A stretch of DNA of 64,000 bases from Senegalimassilia anaerobia JC110 (GTDB lineage Bacteria > Actinomycetota > Coriobacteriia > Coriobacteriales > Eggerthellaceae). Each line of letters starts with the position of its first letter. Position 1 is the stretch's first letter. Made by a program: the position numbers and the translations under genes. Shown here piece by piece: positions 45,966 through 54,477 of this stretch. The notes beneath the pieces are model-generated. The model did not search any database and had not been told where the DNA came from. It was given only the letters and a program-made list of their open reading frames with translations. Location: NCBI RefSeq assembly GCF_000236865.1, contig NZ_HE611015.1, forward strand, positions 89,983 to 153,982. Direction: 5' to 3'.

Positions 45966-47952
45966 ACAGCATAACAACGAAGGCGCGCCGCGTCAGCGCC
46001 GCGAAGGCGGCAACGGCGGCTATCGAAAGGGCGGCCAGCACGGCGGCCACGGCAATCGTCAGGGCGGCCCGCGCCGCGACGGCGGCAAAGGCGGCTTCGG
46101 CGGCCGCGACGACCGTCGTGGCGGCAATCGCGGTCAGGGCGGCCGCGATGGCCAGCGCCGCGATGGCGGAAAGGGCGGATATCGCGGCCGTGACGGCGAG
46201 AAGCGCGACTTCCGCGGACAGGGTGGACGCGACGGCGAGAAGCGCGAGTATCGCGGCAACGGCGGGCGCGACGAGCGCCGCGGCGGCTACAGCGGCGGCC
46301 GCGACGACCGTCGTGGCGGCTATAAGGGCGATCGCGGCCCGAAGCGCGATTTCAAGCGCGACGGCAAGCCCGATTTCAAACGCGAGGGCGCCGAGGACGG
46401 CCAGCGCACCGAGGCCGCGCAACATGCCGGCTCCGATCGCCCCGCGCGCGAGCCGAAGCCCGATTTCCGCGGCCGCAACACCGCTCGCGACCCGCGTCGC
46501 AAGCCCGAGCAGGGCGCCCAGGGCGCACCGCGCGGCGGCGAGAAGGGCGGCTTCCGCGGTTCTGCCAAACCGGCACGTCCGCGTCGCAAGTCCAACGCCA
46601 CGCCGGCTCGCTTGGCGGCGCTCGACGTGGTGCGCACCGTCCGCGAGCGCAACGCGTTCGCGCAGGACGTCATCGCCCAGGTGATCGACAAGTCCACCAT
46701 GTCCGTTGAAGACCGCGCGTTCGCCACGCTGCTCGCCCTTGGCACGGTGAGCGCCCGCGGCACGCTCGACGAGATCATCGACCGCGCGCTCGACACGCCC
46801 GAGGACATCTTCCGCGAGACGCGCGACGCCCTGCAAATCTCAACCTACGAGCTCATCTTCCTGGGCAAGGAGGCCCATGCGGCCGTCGACCAGGGCGTTG
46901 AGATGGTGAAGTCGTTCAGCCCGGGCCCTGCGGCGCGCGTGGCCAACGCAGTGCTGCACAAGATCGTGCGCCTGCGCATCGATTTCCCGTTCGGAAACCC
47001 GGCAACCGACCTTGATGCGCTTGCCCGCACTCAGGCGTTCCCCACGTGGATGGCCAAAAAGCTCATGGAGGAGATGGGCCCGCAGGCCGCCATCGAGTTC
47101 ATGCGCGCGTCCAATGAGCAGGCCCCGCTGTATGTGGCCGTCAACGCCTGCAAGGTGGACAACGACCATGTGCTCAAGGCCTTTGAGCGTGCGGAAGAGG
47201 AAGTGCAGCCGGTTGCGCTCGGCGATATGAACGTGCAGGGCTGCCTGCGCGTGCCCGAAAGCCGTGCCCTGCTGGTGCCCGCGCTTGCGCGCCAGCTCGA
47301 TCAGGGCAAGATCTTGGTCTCCGATGCCGCCGCGCAGATGGTGGCCGCCAACGTGCTGCCCGATGAGAAGCCCGAAAGCGTGCTCGAGATCGGTGCCGGC
47401 CGCGCCACGAAGACCATCCTGCTGCAGTCCAACGCCTGCCGCAAGTACGGGTCGCAGATCGAGGAGTACGTCACCATCGACAACCACGCCTACAAGACGC
47501 GCCTGCTCGAGAAGCGCGCCGAGCAGTACGGCGTCGTGGTGACCGAGGCCTTCACCGGCAATGCGCTCGAGCTCGACAACATCATGCCCGATCGCATGTT
47601 CTCGTTCATCTTCGTGGACGCCCCGTGCTCGGGCATGGGCACGCTTCGCCGTCACCCAGAGATCCGTTGGCGTACGAGCGAGGAGGACCTGGCCGGTTTC
47701 GTGGAAACCCAGCTGGGCATGCTCAAGGCCGCGGCGGGCCACGTGGCCCCGGGCGGTGCGCTGGCATACTCCACGTGCACGGTCACGCGCGAGGAGAACG
47801 CCGGCGTGGTGAAGGCGTTCCTGGAAAGCGAGGAGGGCGCCGGCTTCACGCTCGATCAGCTGTGCGGTCGCAACTGCCTTGCAACCCGCCTTGCCCCCGG
47901 CTCGTCGGATGCGCACTTCGCCGTGCGCTTCGTTCGCAAGCCGCAAGAATAA
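45958..47952 (+). CDS. rsmB: 16S rRNA (cytosine-C5)-methyltransferase RsmB/Sun with Gly/Arg-rich N-terminal extension
   Basis: Uses SAM to methylate a cytosine of 16S rRNA (C967 in E. coli). GTG at 45958 follows GGGAGG. The first about 200 of 664 residues are a low-complexity arm of Gly, Arg and Asp (GGRD, RGG, FKRDG repeats) that normal RsmB (about 430-450 residues) lacks. Then come a NusB-like RNA-binding domain (about 212-340) and the methyltransferase with DAPCSGMG near 553 and the catalytic Cys in STCTVTREEN near 604. Overlap with fmt shows one operon def-fmt-rsmB. The arm resembles RGG boxes that bind RNA (inference). Confidence 0.9.
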   Translation: MAEQHNNEGAPRQRREGGNGGYRKGGQHGGHGNRQGGPRRDGGKGGFGGRDDRRGGNRGQGGRDGQRRDGGKGGYRGRDGEKRDFRGQGGRDGEKREYRGNGGRDERRGGYSGGRDDRRGGYKGDRGPKRDFKRDGKPDFKREGAEDGQRTEAAQHAGSDRPAREPKPDFRGRNTARDPRRKPEQGAQGAPRGGEKGGFRGSAKPARPRRKSNATPARLAALDVVRTVRERNAFAQDVIAQVIDKSTMSVEDRAFATLLALGTVSARGTLDEIIDRALDTPEDIFRETRDALQISTYELIFLGKEAHAAVDQGVEMVKSFSPGPAARVANAVLHKIVRLRIDFPFGNPATDLDALARTQAFPTWMAKKLMEEMGPQAAIEFMRASNEQAPLYVAVNACKVDNDHVLKAFERAEEEVQPVALGDMNVQGCLRVPESRALLVPALARQLDQGKILVSDAAAQMVAANVLPDEKPESVLEIGAGRATKTILLQSNACRKYGSQIEEYVTIDNHAYKTRLLEKRAEQYGVVVTEAFTGNALELDNIMPDRMFSFIFVDAPCSGMGTLRRHPEIRWRTSEEDLAGFVETQLGMLKAAAGHVAPGGALAYSTCTVTREENAGVVKAFLESEEGAGFTLDQLCGRNCLATRLAPGSSDAHFAVRFVRKPQE

Positions 47953-47971
47953 TCTCACGCCCCGTTTTCAC

Positions 47972-47995
47972 GCCGGCGAAGGCTTCTTCGCCGGC
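47972..47995 (+). terminator. Hairpin after rsmB
   Basis: GCCGGCGAA/TTCGCCGGC, nine pairs with a six-base loop and no T run. It may end the def-fmt-rsmB transcript. Confidence 0.5.
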
Positions 47996-48079
47996 ATGAA
48001 ACATATTGGAAACAATTTCGCGCGTACCATCCATTTACTATGAAGTTGACGCAATTGCATGTGAGGAGGTCAGGTTTAC

Positions 48080-48661
48080 ATGGAGCCGAACTATCAAGAG
48101 GTGGCGAACAGGATCCGCGCGCTGCGCGAGGATATGGGCCTGACCATGCAGGAAATGGCCGACGCCACCGGCCGCAGCCTGGCGGAGTATCAGGCGCAGG
48201 AATCGGGGGCGGAGGAGCTTTCGTTCACCTTCCTGTATAAATGCGCGGCGAATCTCGGCGTCGACCCTATCGAGCTGCTGACCGGCGAAACCCCGCACCT
48301 GACGGGCTACACCCTTACGCGTGCCGATGAAGGACTGGCCGTCAAGCGTCGCAGCGGCCTTGAGTACCTGCACAAGGCCCCGCACTATCGCAACAAGCTG
48401 TGCGAGCCGTTCTTCGTCACCGCCGATTACCGTCCCGAGCTGCAGGATAAGCCCATCCATCTGTCGTATCATGCCGGGCAGGAGCTTGATTATATCCTGG
48501 AAGGCCGCATGCGCTTCCAATACGAGGAGCATACCGAGGAGCTCGGCCCCGGCGATATGCTGCTTTATGATTCCGGACGTGGGCACGGCATGATCGCCAT
48601 CGATGGCGCACCGTGCAAATTCCTGGCTGTCGTTCTGAAGGCGAAGGAAGACATTATCTAG
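48080..48661 (+). CDS. XRE-family transcriptional regulator with cupin domain
   Basis: DNA-binding helix-turn-helix (about residues 5-65) joined to a cupin barrel (about 110-190, with LSYHAGQELDYILEG and GPGDMLLYDSGRGHG) that would bind a small ligand. The 193-residue protein is the first gene before the acyl-CoA ligase and the oxidoreductase, an association common in anaerobes, so it probably controls this operon (inference). ATG follows GGAGG by ten bases. The ligand is unknown. Confidence 0.88.
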   Translation: MEPNYQEVANRIRALREDMGLTMQEMADATGRSLAEYQAQESGAEELSFTFLYKCAANLGVDPIELLTGETPHLTGYTLTRADEGLAVKRRSGLEYLHKAPHYRNKLCEPFFVTADYRPELQDKPIHLSYHAGQELDYILEGRMRFQYEEHTEELGPGDMLLYDSGRGHGMIAIDGAPCKFLAVVLKAKEDII

Positions 48662-48766
48662 GCAAGCGCCCGCCTAGGGTTGCTTGCCGAAAACCAACCT
48701 TCATATCGACCGCATCGTGCGCGGTCCGGTTCCGCGCACCAAATTTCAAGGAAGTCCGGCAACACC

Positions 48767-50560
48767 ATGAGAAACATCAATCTGCGTTACTGCGAGGAAA
48801 CCTACGACGAGCAGGGCGTGCTCACCGATTTCAAGGTGAAGTGCCCCGATACCTTCAACTTCGGCTACGACGTGGTGGACGACATCGCGGAGAACGACCC
48901 TGACCGCCGTGCCATGATGTGGTGCAACCCCGAAGGTGAGGAGCACCTGTTCACGTTCGCCGACATGAAGAGCTGGTCGGATAAGACGGCGAACTATTTA
49001 GCCGCGCACGGCGTGGGCAAAGGCGACATGGTCATGGTGATCTTGCGCCGTCATTACCAGTTCTGGTTCGTGGCCACCGCGCTTGCCAAGCTTGGCGCCG
49101 TCATGGTGCCCGCAACGTTCATGCTCAAGGAGCATGACCTGGAGTATCGCTTGAACGGCGCCTCCATCAAGGCCGTCATCTGCACCTCCATCGGCACCAT
49201 CGCGCAAGTGGTGGACAATGTGGTCGATCGTTGCCCTTCGGTCGAGCATCTGTTCCTGGTTAACGGCGCCGGCGGTGGCTTGACCGAGAAGGACGCTGAT
49301 GGCAACTGGCTTGCCGTCGACGGCCCGGTCGGCGCTGTTCTCTCCGGCCCTGAAGGCGTGTGCGCCGTGCCTGCGAAGCGTGAGGGCTGGCATGATTTCA
49401 ACACCGGCGTGCGCAGCGCTGATGAGGGCTTCTCCCGCGTGGAAACCCATGTCGGCGACCCTATGCTCATGTATTTCTCCTCCGGCACCTCCGGCAACCC
49501 CAAGATGGTGCTGCACGATTCCTACTACGCCCTGGCGCACCTGGTCACGGCGAAGCATTGGCACAACGTCAAGCCCGACGGGCTGCATCTGACCATCGCC
49601 GACACCGGTTGGGGCAAGGCGGTGTGGGGCAAGTACTATGGCCAGTGGCTTATGGAGGCGTGCGTGCTCACGTACGACTTCGACCGCTTCCATGCCGATG
49701 AGATCTTGGATCTGATCCCTCGCTACGGGGTCACCACGCTGTGCTGCCCGCCCACCATGTACCGCATGATGATGCAGGCCGACGTGGATGCCCATGATTT
49801 GAGCACTCTCACGTATTGCACCACCGCCGGCGAGGCGCTCAACCCCGACCTGTTCGACTTTTGGAAGGAGCATACGGGGCTGACCATCTTCGAGGGCTTC
49901 GGCCAGACGGAGACGCCGCTGACGGTAGCCAACCTCACACATGCGGTGCCCAAGCCCGGCTCGATGGGCCATCCTTCGCCGGCGTTCACCATCGAGGTGC
50001 AGCGCGGCGACGGTAGCCGCTGCGACGTCGGAGAGACGGGCGAGATCTGCATCGATGTGCACGAGAAGGCTCCGGGTATCATGCTGGAGTATTATCGCAA
50101 TCCCGAGAAGACCGACGCTGCCGTGTACGACGGTTGGTACCACACCGGCGACACCGCCTGGGTCGACGAGGACGGGTACCTGTGGTACGTCGGCCGCAAC
50201 GACGACGTCATCAAGTCGTCGGGATATCGCATCGGCCCCTTCGAGATCGAAAGCGTGCTGCTCGAGCATGAGGCCGTGCGCGAATGCGCCGTCACCGGCG
50301 TGCCCGACCCCGTGCGCGGCAAGGCGGTCAAGGCCACCGTGGTGCTCGCGGAAGGTTTCGAGGGCTCCGAGGTGCTCGTGCGCGAGCTGCAGCAATGGGT
50401 CAAGCAGCGCACGGCGCCGTACAAATATCCCCGCATTGTGGAGTTCGTCGATGCGCTCCCCAAGACCGTTAACGGCAAGATCCGCCGAGCGGCCATCCGC
50501 GAGGCTGACGAAAGCCAGGAGGGCACGCCGAAGACCAAGGTGCCCGAGGGCTTGGTGTAG
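48767..50560 (+). CDS. AMP-forming acyl-CoA synthetase (ligase)
   Basis: Activates a carboxylic acid to its CoA ester at the cost of ATP to AMP. ATG at 48767 follows CAAGGAAG. In the 597 residues the adenylate-forming core motifs are YFSSGTSGNPKM near 246, the FGQTETP box near 396, YHTGDTAWVDEDG near 460, GRNDDVIKSSGYRIGP near 482 and the C-terminal KTVNGKIRR with the catalytic Lys. It resembles medium-chain or branched acyl-CoA ligases. With a ferredoxin oxidoreductase downstream it could allow acids to be activated and reductively carboxylated, or the reverse (inference). Confidence 0.9.
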   Translation: MRNINLRYCEETYDEQGVLTDFKVKCPDTFNFGYDVVDDIAENDPDRRAMMWCNPEGEEHLFTFADMKSWSDKTANYLAAHGVGKGDMVMVILRRHYQFWFVATALAKLGAVMVPATFMLKEHDLEYRLNGASIKAVICTSIGTIAQVVDNVVDRCPSVEHLFLVNGAGGGLTEKDADGNWLAVDGPVGAVLSGPEGVCAVPAKREGWHDFNTGVRSADEGFSRVETHVGDPMLMYFSSGTSGNPKMVLHDSYYALAHLVTAKHWHNVKPDGLHLTIADTGWGKAVWGKYYGQWLMEACVLTYDFDRFHADEILDLIPRYGVTTLCCPPTMYRMMMQADVDAHDLSTLTYCTTAGEALNPDLFDFWKEHTGLTIFEGFGQTETPLTVANLTHAVPKPGSMGHPSPAFTIEVQRGDGSRCDVGETGEICIDVHEKAPGIMLEYYRNPEKTDAAVYDGWYHTGDTAWVDEDGYLWYVGRNDDVIKSSGYRIGPFEIESVLLEHEAVRECAVTGVPDPVRGKAVKATVVLAEGFEGSEVLVRELQQWVKQRTAPYKYPRIVEFVDALPKTVNGKIRRAAIREADESQEGTPKTKVPEGLV

Positions 50561-50568
50561 GTGCGGCC

Positions 50569-51261
50569 TTGAACGAGTTCGATGTAAAACGGTTGAAAGC
50601 GGTCACCGTTATCACAGGGCATTATGGGGTCGGGAAGACCAATCTGGCCATCAACCTGGCCCTTGATGCCCGGTATGCTGGCATGGAGGTGCGGGTTGCC
50701 GACTTGGATATCGTCAACCCGTATTTCCGCAGCAGCGACTACCGGCGTCTTCTCGAGGATGCCGGCGTGCAGGTGATCGCCCCGCGGTATGCGGGCACCA
50801 CGCTCGATGCGCCCGCCATCTCCGGGCAGGTTTCGGCCGCCTTGGATTGGGCGCGCGGGGAACGGGGAAGGCTGCTGCTCGTCGATGCGGGCGGCGACGA
50901 TGCCGGCGCCACGGCGCTCGGCCGGTTCGCAAGCGGCATCGCCGAGGGGGATTGCGACCTGCTGTATGTGGTGAACCGCAGCCGCAATCTCACGCACGAT
51001 GCGCACGAGGCGCTGTCCGTGCTTCGCGAGATCGAGGCGGCCAGCCACCTGCATGCCACGGCAGTGGCGAACAACACGCACCTGGCCGACTTCACCGACG
51101 GGGAAGTGCTCAGCCGCGGTGTCGGCTTCGCGCAGGAGGTTGCCGCGCTGGCCGGTTTGCCCCTGGCGTTTTCCGCGGTGCCCCGTCACATGCTCGAAGA
51201 TGCCGATATCCCCGGTGTGCGCTATCCTGTTTCGGTGCATGTGAGAAAGCCCTGGGAATAG
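50569..51261 (+). CDS. ParA/MinD-like P-loop ATPase in the oxidoreductase operon
   Basis: SIMIBI-class ATPase, 230 residues. Start is TTG at 50569, eight bases after the ligase stop. The Walker A is GHYGVGKTN (near 18-26), lacking the extra Lys of true ParA at the usual place; switch I-like VADLDIVNPYFRS near 43 and VDAGGDDAG near 105 follow. It is related to the CobQ/CobB/MinD nucleotide-binding group, which includes CooC and Mrp that insert metals or Fe-S clusters. A maturation role for the neighbouring Fe-S oxidoreductase is an inference. Confidence 0.8.
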   Translation: MNEFDVKRLKAVTVITGHYGVGKTNLAINLALDARYAGMEVRVADLDIVNPYFRSSDYRRLLEDAGVQVIAPRYAGTTLDAPAISGQVSAALDWARGERGRLLLVDAGGDDAGATALGRFASGIAEGDCDLLYVVNRSRNLTHDAHEALSVLREIEAASHLHATAVANNTHLADFTDGEVLSRGVGFAQEVAALAGLPLAFSAVPRHMLEDADIPGVRYPVSVHVRKPWE

Positions 51262-51386
51262 GGTATGGGCCGATTCCTGCGAACCCGAACGGGGCTACGC
51301 TGCCGTTCGGGGCGGGGTTTCGGGGGAGTGTTCGATAATAACCATATGCCGGCCGTCGCGCCGGCTCAGACGAGAAAGGAAGGCTC

Positions 51387-51593
51387 ATGGCAGCGATAAC
51401 GGTCGATGACGGTTTCTGCAAGGGCTGCGGGTTGTGCGTGGACGCATGCCCGGCCCATATCATCGAGCTTGACCGTTCCCGCATCACGGCGAAGGGCTAT
51501 CATCCGGCCCGGCTGATCGATGCGTCCAAGTGCACGGGCTGCTGCTCGTGCGCGCTTATGTGCCCTGACGTTGCGATCGAGGTGATGCGCTGA
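51387..51593 (+). CDS. Two-[4Fe-4S] ferredoxin-like (delta) subunit of 2-oxoacid:ferredoxin oxidoreductase
   Basis: 68 residues with two cysteine motifs for [4Fe-4S] clusters, CKGCGLCVDACP and CTGCCSCALMCP. ATG follows GAAAGGA. It is the electron-carrying delta chain of the four-part oxidoreductase; the alpha gene starts inside its stop codon (TGATG). Confidence 0.94.
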   Translation: MAAITVDDGFCKGCGLCVDACPAHIIELDRSRITAKGYHPARLIDASKCTGCCSCALMCPDVAIEVMR

Positions 51594-52660
51594 TGTCTCA
51601 GGAAAAGGTGCTCATGAAGGGCAACGAGGCCATGGCAGAGGCGGCCATCCGCGCAGGATGCCGTTTCTTCTTCGGCTATCCCATCACGCCGCAGACCGAG
51701 GTTGCCGCTTACATGGCCAAGCGCATGCCCAAGGAAGGCGGCACGTATCTGCAGGCCGAAAGCGAGATCGCGGCCATCAACATGGTCTACGGAGCATCGT
51801 CGGCCGGTGCGCGCGTCATGACCTCGTCGTCTTCGCCGGGCGTGTCGCTTAAGGGCGAGGGCGTTTCGTATATGGCGGGCGCCGACCTTCCCGGCGTCAT
51901 CGTCAACGTGCAGCGCGGCGGCCCGGGCCTTGGCGGCATTCAGCCCTCTCAATCCGACTACTGGCAGGCCACCCGCGCTATGGGCCATGGCGATTTCCAG
52001 GTGCTCGTGTTCGCGCCTTCCACCGTACAGGAGATGGCCGATCTGGCGTACCTGGCCTTCGAGAAGGCCGATGAGTACCGCATGCCGGCCATGATCCTCT
52101 CCGACGGCATGCTCGGCCAGATGATGGAGCCCGTCGTGCTTCCCGAGCGCGTGGAGCAGCTGCCGGAGAAGCCTTGGGCCACCACCGGCCATAAGGGCGA
52201 GCGCAAGCACAACATCGTGGACTCGCTCTACCTGACGGCAGACGAGCTCGAGCGCCTGAACATCGAGCGTTTCGAGCGCTATGAGACGGTGAAAGCCCGC
52301 GAGCAGCGTGCCGAGACGTTCATGTGCGAGGACGCAGAGATCGTGCTCGTGTCCTTCGGCGCCACCGCGCGCATCGCGCATTCGGCGGTCGTGCGTGCCC
52401 GCGCCGAGGGCATCAAGGCAGGTCTTTTGCGCCCCATCACGCTCTGGCCGTTCCCCGTGGACGCCATCGAAGGCTGCATGGGGTGCGCGAAGGCGTTCTT
52501 GTCGGTAGAGATGAACATGGGCCAGATGGTCGACGACGTGCGCCTGGCGGTCAACGGCCGCGTTCCCGTGGAGTTCTTCGGACGCACGGGCGGCATCATC
52601 CCCACGCCTGATGAGGTGTTGGACGCGATCCGCAAGCTTGCGGGGAAGGGCGGTGAATAG
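51593..52660 (+). CDS. vorB: 2-oxoacid:ferredoxin oxidoreductase alpha subunit (VorB/KorA type)
   Basis: Alpha chain of an enzyme that oxidatively decarboxylates a 2-oxoacid with CoA and reduces ferredoxin. The 355 residues carry the pyruvate-ferredoxin oxidoreductase domain I start GNEAMAEAAIRAGCRFFFGYPITPQTE and the C-terminal transketolase-like domain II. Separate alpha, beta, gamma and delta genes are the form found in Vor and Kor. Substrate (branched-chain 2-oxoacid or 2-oxoglutarate) cannot be settled from sequence alone; branched-chain fits brnQ and the ligase. Confidence 0.9.
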   Translation: MSQEKVLMKGNEAMAEAAIRAGCRFFFGYPITPQTEVAAYMAKRMPKEGGTYLQAESEIAAINMVYGASSAGARVMTSSSSPGVSLKGEGVSYMAGADLPGVIVNVQRGGPGLGGIQPSQSDYWQATRAMGHGDFQVLVFAPSTVQEMADLAYLAFEKADEYRMPAMILSDGMLGQMMEPVVLPERVEQLPEKPWATTGHKGERKHNIVDSLYLTADELERLNIERFERYETVKAREQRAETFMCEDAEIVLVSFGATARIAHSAVVRARAEGIKAGLLRPITLWPFPVDAIEGCMGCAKAFLSVEMNMGQMVDDVRLAVNGRVPVEFFGRTGGIIPTPDEVLDAIRKLAGKGGE

Positions 52661-52661
52661 C

Positions 52662-53525
52662 ATGGCTGAGCAGAAACAGGGCGAAGGCCGCGTGGTGTTT
52701 TCGCGTCCGAAGTCGTTGCTGCCCGTGGTCACGAACTACTGCCCGGGTTGCCCGCACGGCATCGTGCACCGTTTGGTCGCCGAGGTCATCGACGAGCTTG
52801 ATATCGAAGGCCGCACCGTCGGCGTCGCGCCGGTGGGCTGCGCCGTCACCGCTCCGGACTTCTTCGGCTGCGATATGATCGAGGCGGCGCATGGCCGCGC
52901 CCCGGCGGTTGCCACGGGCGTCAAGCGCGTGCTGCCGGACAACGTGGTGTTCGCCTATCAAGGCGATGGCGACCTTGCCTCCATCGGCATGGCCGAGACC
53001 GTGCATGCGGCTACGCGCGGCGAGCATATCACCGTCATCTTCATCAACAACGCCATCTACGGCATGACCGGCGGGCAGATGGCTCCCACCAGCTTGCCGA
53101 ACCAGGTGACGCAAACCAGCCCCTATGGCCGCGACGTCTCCACCGCCGGCTACCCGGTGCGCGTGTGCGAGCTGCTGAGCAGCCTTGACGGCCCGGCATA
53201 CCTGGAGCGCGTGACCGTGGACACGCCCAAGCATGTGCGCCAGGCCAAGCGCGCCATTAAGAAGGCGTTCCAGAACCAGATCGACGGCATCGGCTACTCG
53301 ATGGTGGAAGTGGTGTCCACGTGCCCCACGAACTGGGGTCTCACGCCGCAGGACAGCTTCGCGTGGATGCGCGAGAACATGCTGCCGTATTATCCGCTGG
53401 GCGTGTATCGCGATGTGGTGGCCGATGGGTTCGCTGATGCGGCGCAGGCTGCTGCCGCGCGCAACGCCGACTGCCCGGTCGCCCATCCCGAGAAACGCGC
53501 CGAGGGCAAGGAGGGTGCGCGATGA
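52662..53525 (+). CDS. 2-oxoacid:ferredoxin oxidoreductase beta subunit (TPP-binding)
   Basis: Thiamine-pyrophosphate-binding chain of the same enzyme. ATG at 52662 follows the alpha stop by one base. The 287 residues include NYCPGCPHG (near 29, with the Cys pair) and the TPP motif GDGDLASIG near 104 followed by NNAIYGMTGGQMAPT, where Mg2+ and pyrophosphate bind. Overlaps the gamma gene by four bases. Confidence 0.93.
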   Translation: MAEQKQGEGRVVFSRPKSLLPVVTNYCPGCPHGIVHRLVAEVIDELDIEGRTVGVAPVGCAVTAPDFFGCDMIEAAHGRAPAVATGVKRVLPDNVVFAYQGDGDLASIGMAETVHAATRGEHITVIFINNAIYGMTGGQMAPTSLPNQVTQTSPYGRDVSTAGYPVRVCELLSSLDGPAYLERVTVDTPKHVRQAKRAIKKAFQNQIDGIGYSMVEVVSTCPTNWGLTPQDSFAWMRENMLPYYPLGVYRDVVADGFADAAQAAAARNADCPVAHPEKRAEGKEGAR

Positions 53526-54067
53526 GCGAACCGAAACGTTGCATGCAGGCCGTGCTCGCCGGGTTCGGCGGCCAGGGTATCCTGTTCGCCGGCAAGATCA
53601 TCGCCAACGCCGGCCTGCTTGAGGACCGCGAGCTTTCCTGGCTTCCCAGCTACGGGCCCGAGATGCGCGGCGGCACCGCCAACTGCAGCGTGTGCCTCTC
53701 CGATGACCCCATCGGAAGCCCGCTCGTGCTCAACCCCGATGTGCTCGTGGTCATGAACCAGCCGTCGCTCGACAAGTTCGAGCATAGCGTGCAGCCCGGC
53801 GGTCTGGTCATCGTCGACAGCACGCTTGTGCCTCGCATTCCGGATATGCCCGGCGTCACGGTGTGCGCCGTGCCCGCCACGGCCCTCGCCGAGGAGGCGG
53901 GCCTGAAGGGCCTTGCCAACGTCATCTTGGTGGGCAAGCTGTTCGCCGAAACCCGCTTCTGCAGCGAGGAGACCATTCGCGCGGCTGTGGCCGCCGTGGT
54001 CCCGGCGCGTAAGAAGGACAAGCTGGCAGGCAACCTGCGCGCCCTGGAGCTGGGTATCCAGGCCTAG
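53522..54067 (+). CDS. 2-oxoacid:ferredoxin oxidoreductase gamma subunit
   Basis: 181-residue gamma chain, with the family start AVLAGFGGQGILFAGKIIANAG and PEMRGGTANCSVCLSD near 45. It couples translationally (ATGA) to beta and is the last gene of the operon. Confidence 0.93.
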   Translation: MSEPKRCMQAVLAGFGGQGILFAGKIIANAGLLEDRELSWLPSYGPEMRGGTANCSVCLSDDPIGSPLVLNPDVLVVMNQPSLDKFEHSVQPGGLVIVDSTLVPRIPDMPGVTVCAVPATALAEEAGLKGLANVILVGKLFAETRFCSEETIRAAVAAVVPARKKDKLAGNLRALELGIQA

Positions 54068-54113
54068 CCTGCGACCGACATCGCAGGCTGATCGCATGGG
54101 CGCGAGGCGCCCT
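54066..54113 (+). other. Two short hairpins after the gamma gene
   Basis: AGCCTGCGA/TCGCAGGCT (54066-54089) and GGGCGC/GCGCCC (54099-54113). Without T runs they are not clear terminators; they may protect the mRNA end. Confidence 0.45.
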
Positions 54114-54125
54114 TGGCGTGGCATG

Positions 54126-54201
54126 CCGGGTATGCGGGTGCAAACCGCGCCTGGTGGTTCTCTGTATCGCGATAGCCCGGGTATGCGGGTGCAAACCGCG
54201 C
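54126..54201. repeat. 25-bp direct repeat, two copies
   Basis: Positions 54126-54150 and 54177-54201 are identical over 25 bp (start CCGGGTATGCGGG, end AACCGCGC), period 51 bp. Each is followed by a TATCGCGA-containing segment. The unit has inner GCGG/CCGC complementarity. Looks like a small REP-type element; no protein is encoded. Confidence 0.8.
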
Positions 54202-54246
54202 TCGATATCGCGAGCTGCGCGATGGCCTGGGTGTTGCAAACCGATT

Positions 54247-54292
54247 CGAAACCCAACCGGTAACCGATGGTAACCGGTTGGGTTTCGTTGTC
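54247..54292 (+). terminator. Terminator of the oxidoreductase operon
   Basis: CGAAACCCAACCGGT/ACCGGTTGGGTTTCG, a perfect 15-bp stem with 11-base loop, then TTGTCTT. It lies 180 bp past the gamma gene. Confidence 0.82.
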
Positions 54293-54300
54293 TTCATATG

Positions 54301-54395
54301 TGGCAGCTGTTCTCCTTTCGCTGAGAAGGTTTTGCGTCGTTCGCATGCAGCCGCCTGCCCTTTTCGCCGAAAAGGTTTCGGAATCGTAGCTGCCA
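54301..54395 (+). ncRNA. Candidate structured RNA leader, multi-helix junction
   Basis: TGGCAGCT (54301-54308) pairs perfectly with AGCTGCCA (54388-54395), enclosing three local hairpins: TTCTC/GAGAA (54310-54327), GCAG/CTGC (54347-54358) and CCTTTTC/GAAAAGG (54359-54375, three-base loop). It lies between a terminator and the DUF4352-like gene. I cannot match it to a known riboswitch class. Drawn by hand pairing only. Confidence 0.4.
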
Positions 54396-54413
54396 GCTAA
54401 TGAAATCACAAAG

Positions 54414-54470
54414 CCCTTTCCCTAGCATTTATATCGTTTCAGCACGTCAGTGCATCGTTTAGGGAAAGGG
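54414..54470 (+). promoter_or_regulatory. Inverted repeat that can hide the Shine-Dalgarno of the next gene
   Basis: CCCTTTCCCTA (54414-54424) is the exact complement of TAGGGAAAGGG (54460-54470), which contains the ribosome-binding site of the gene starting at 54478. The 35-base loop itself has a small GCAC/GTGC hairpin. If the transcript starts upstream, this helix would block translation. Confidence 0.6.
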
Positions 54471-54477
54471 AATGCTC

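Noticed and set aside
54318-54330. GCTGAGA inside the DUF4352 leader recalls the TPP riboswitch
   Set aside because: The second TPP half (ACCTGA...GCGNAGGGA) is absent and the helices are different.
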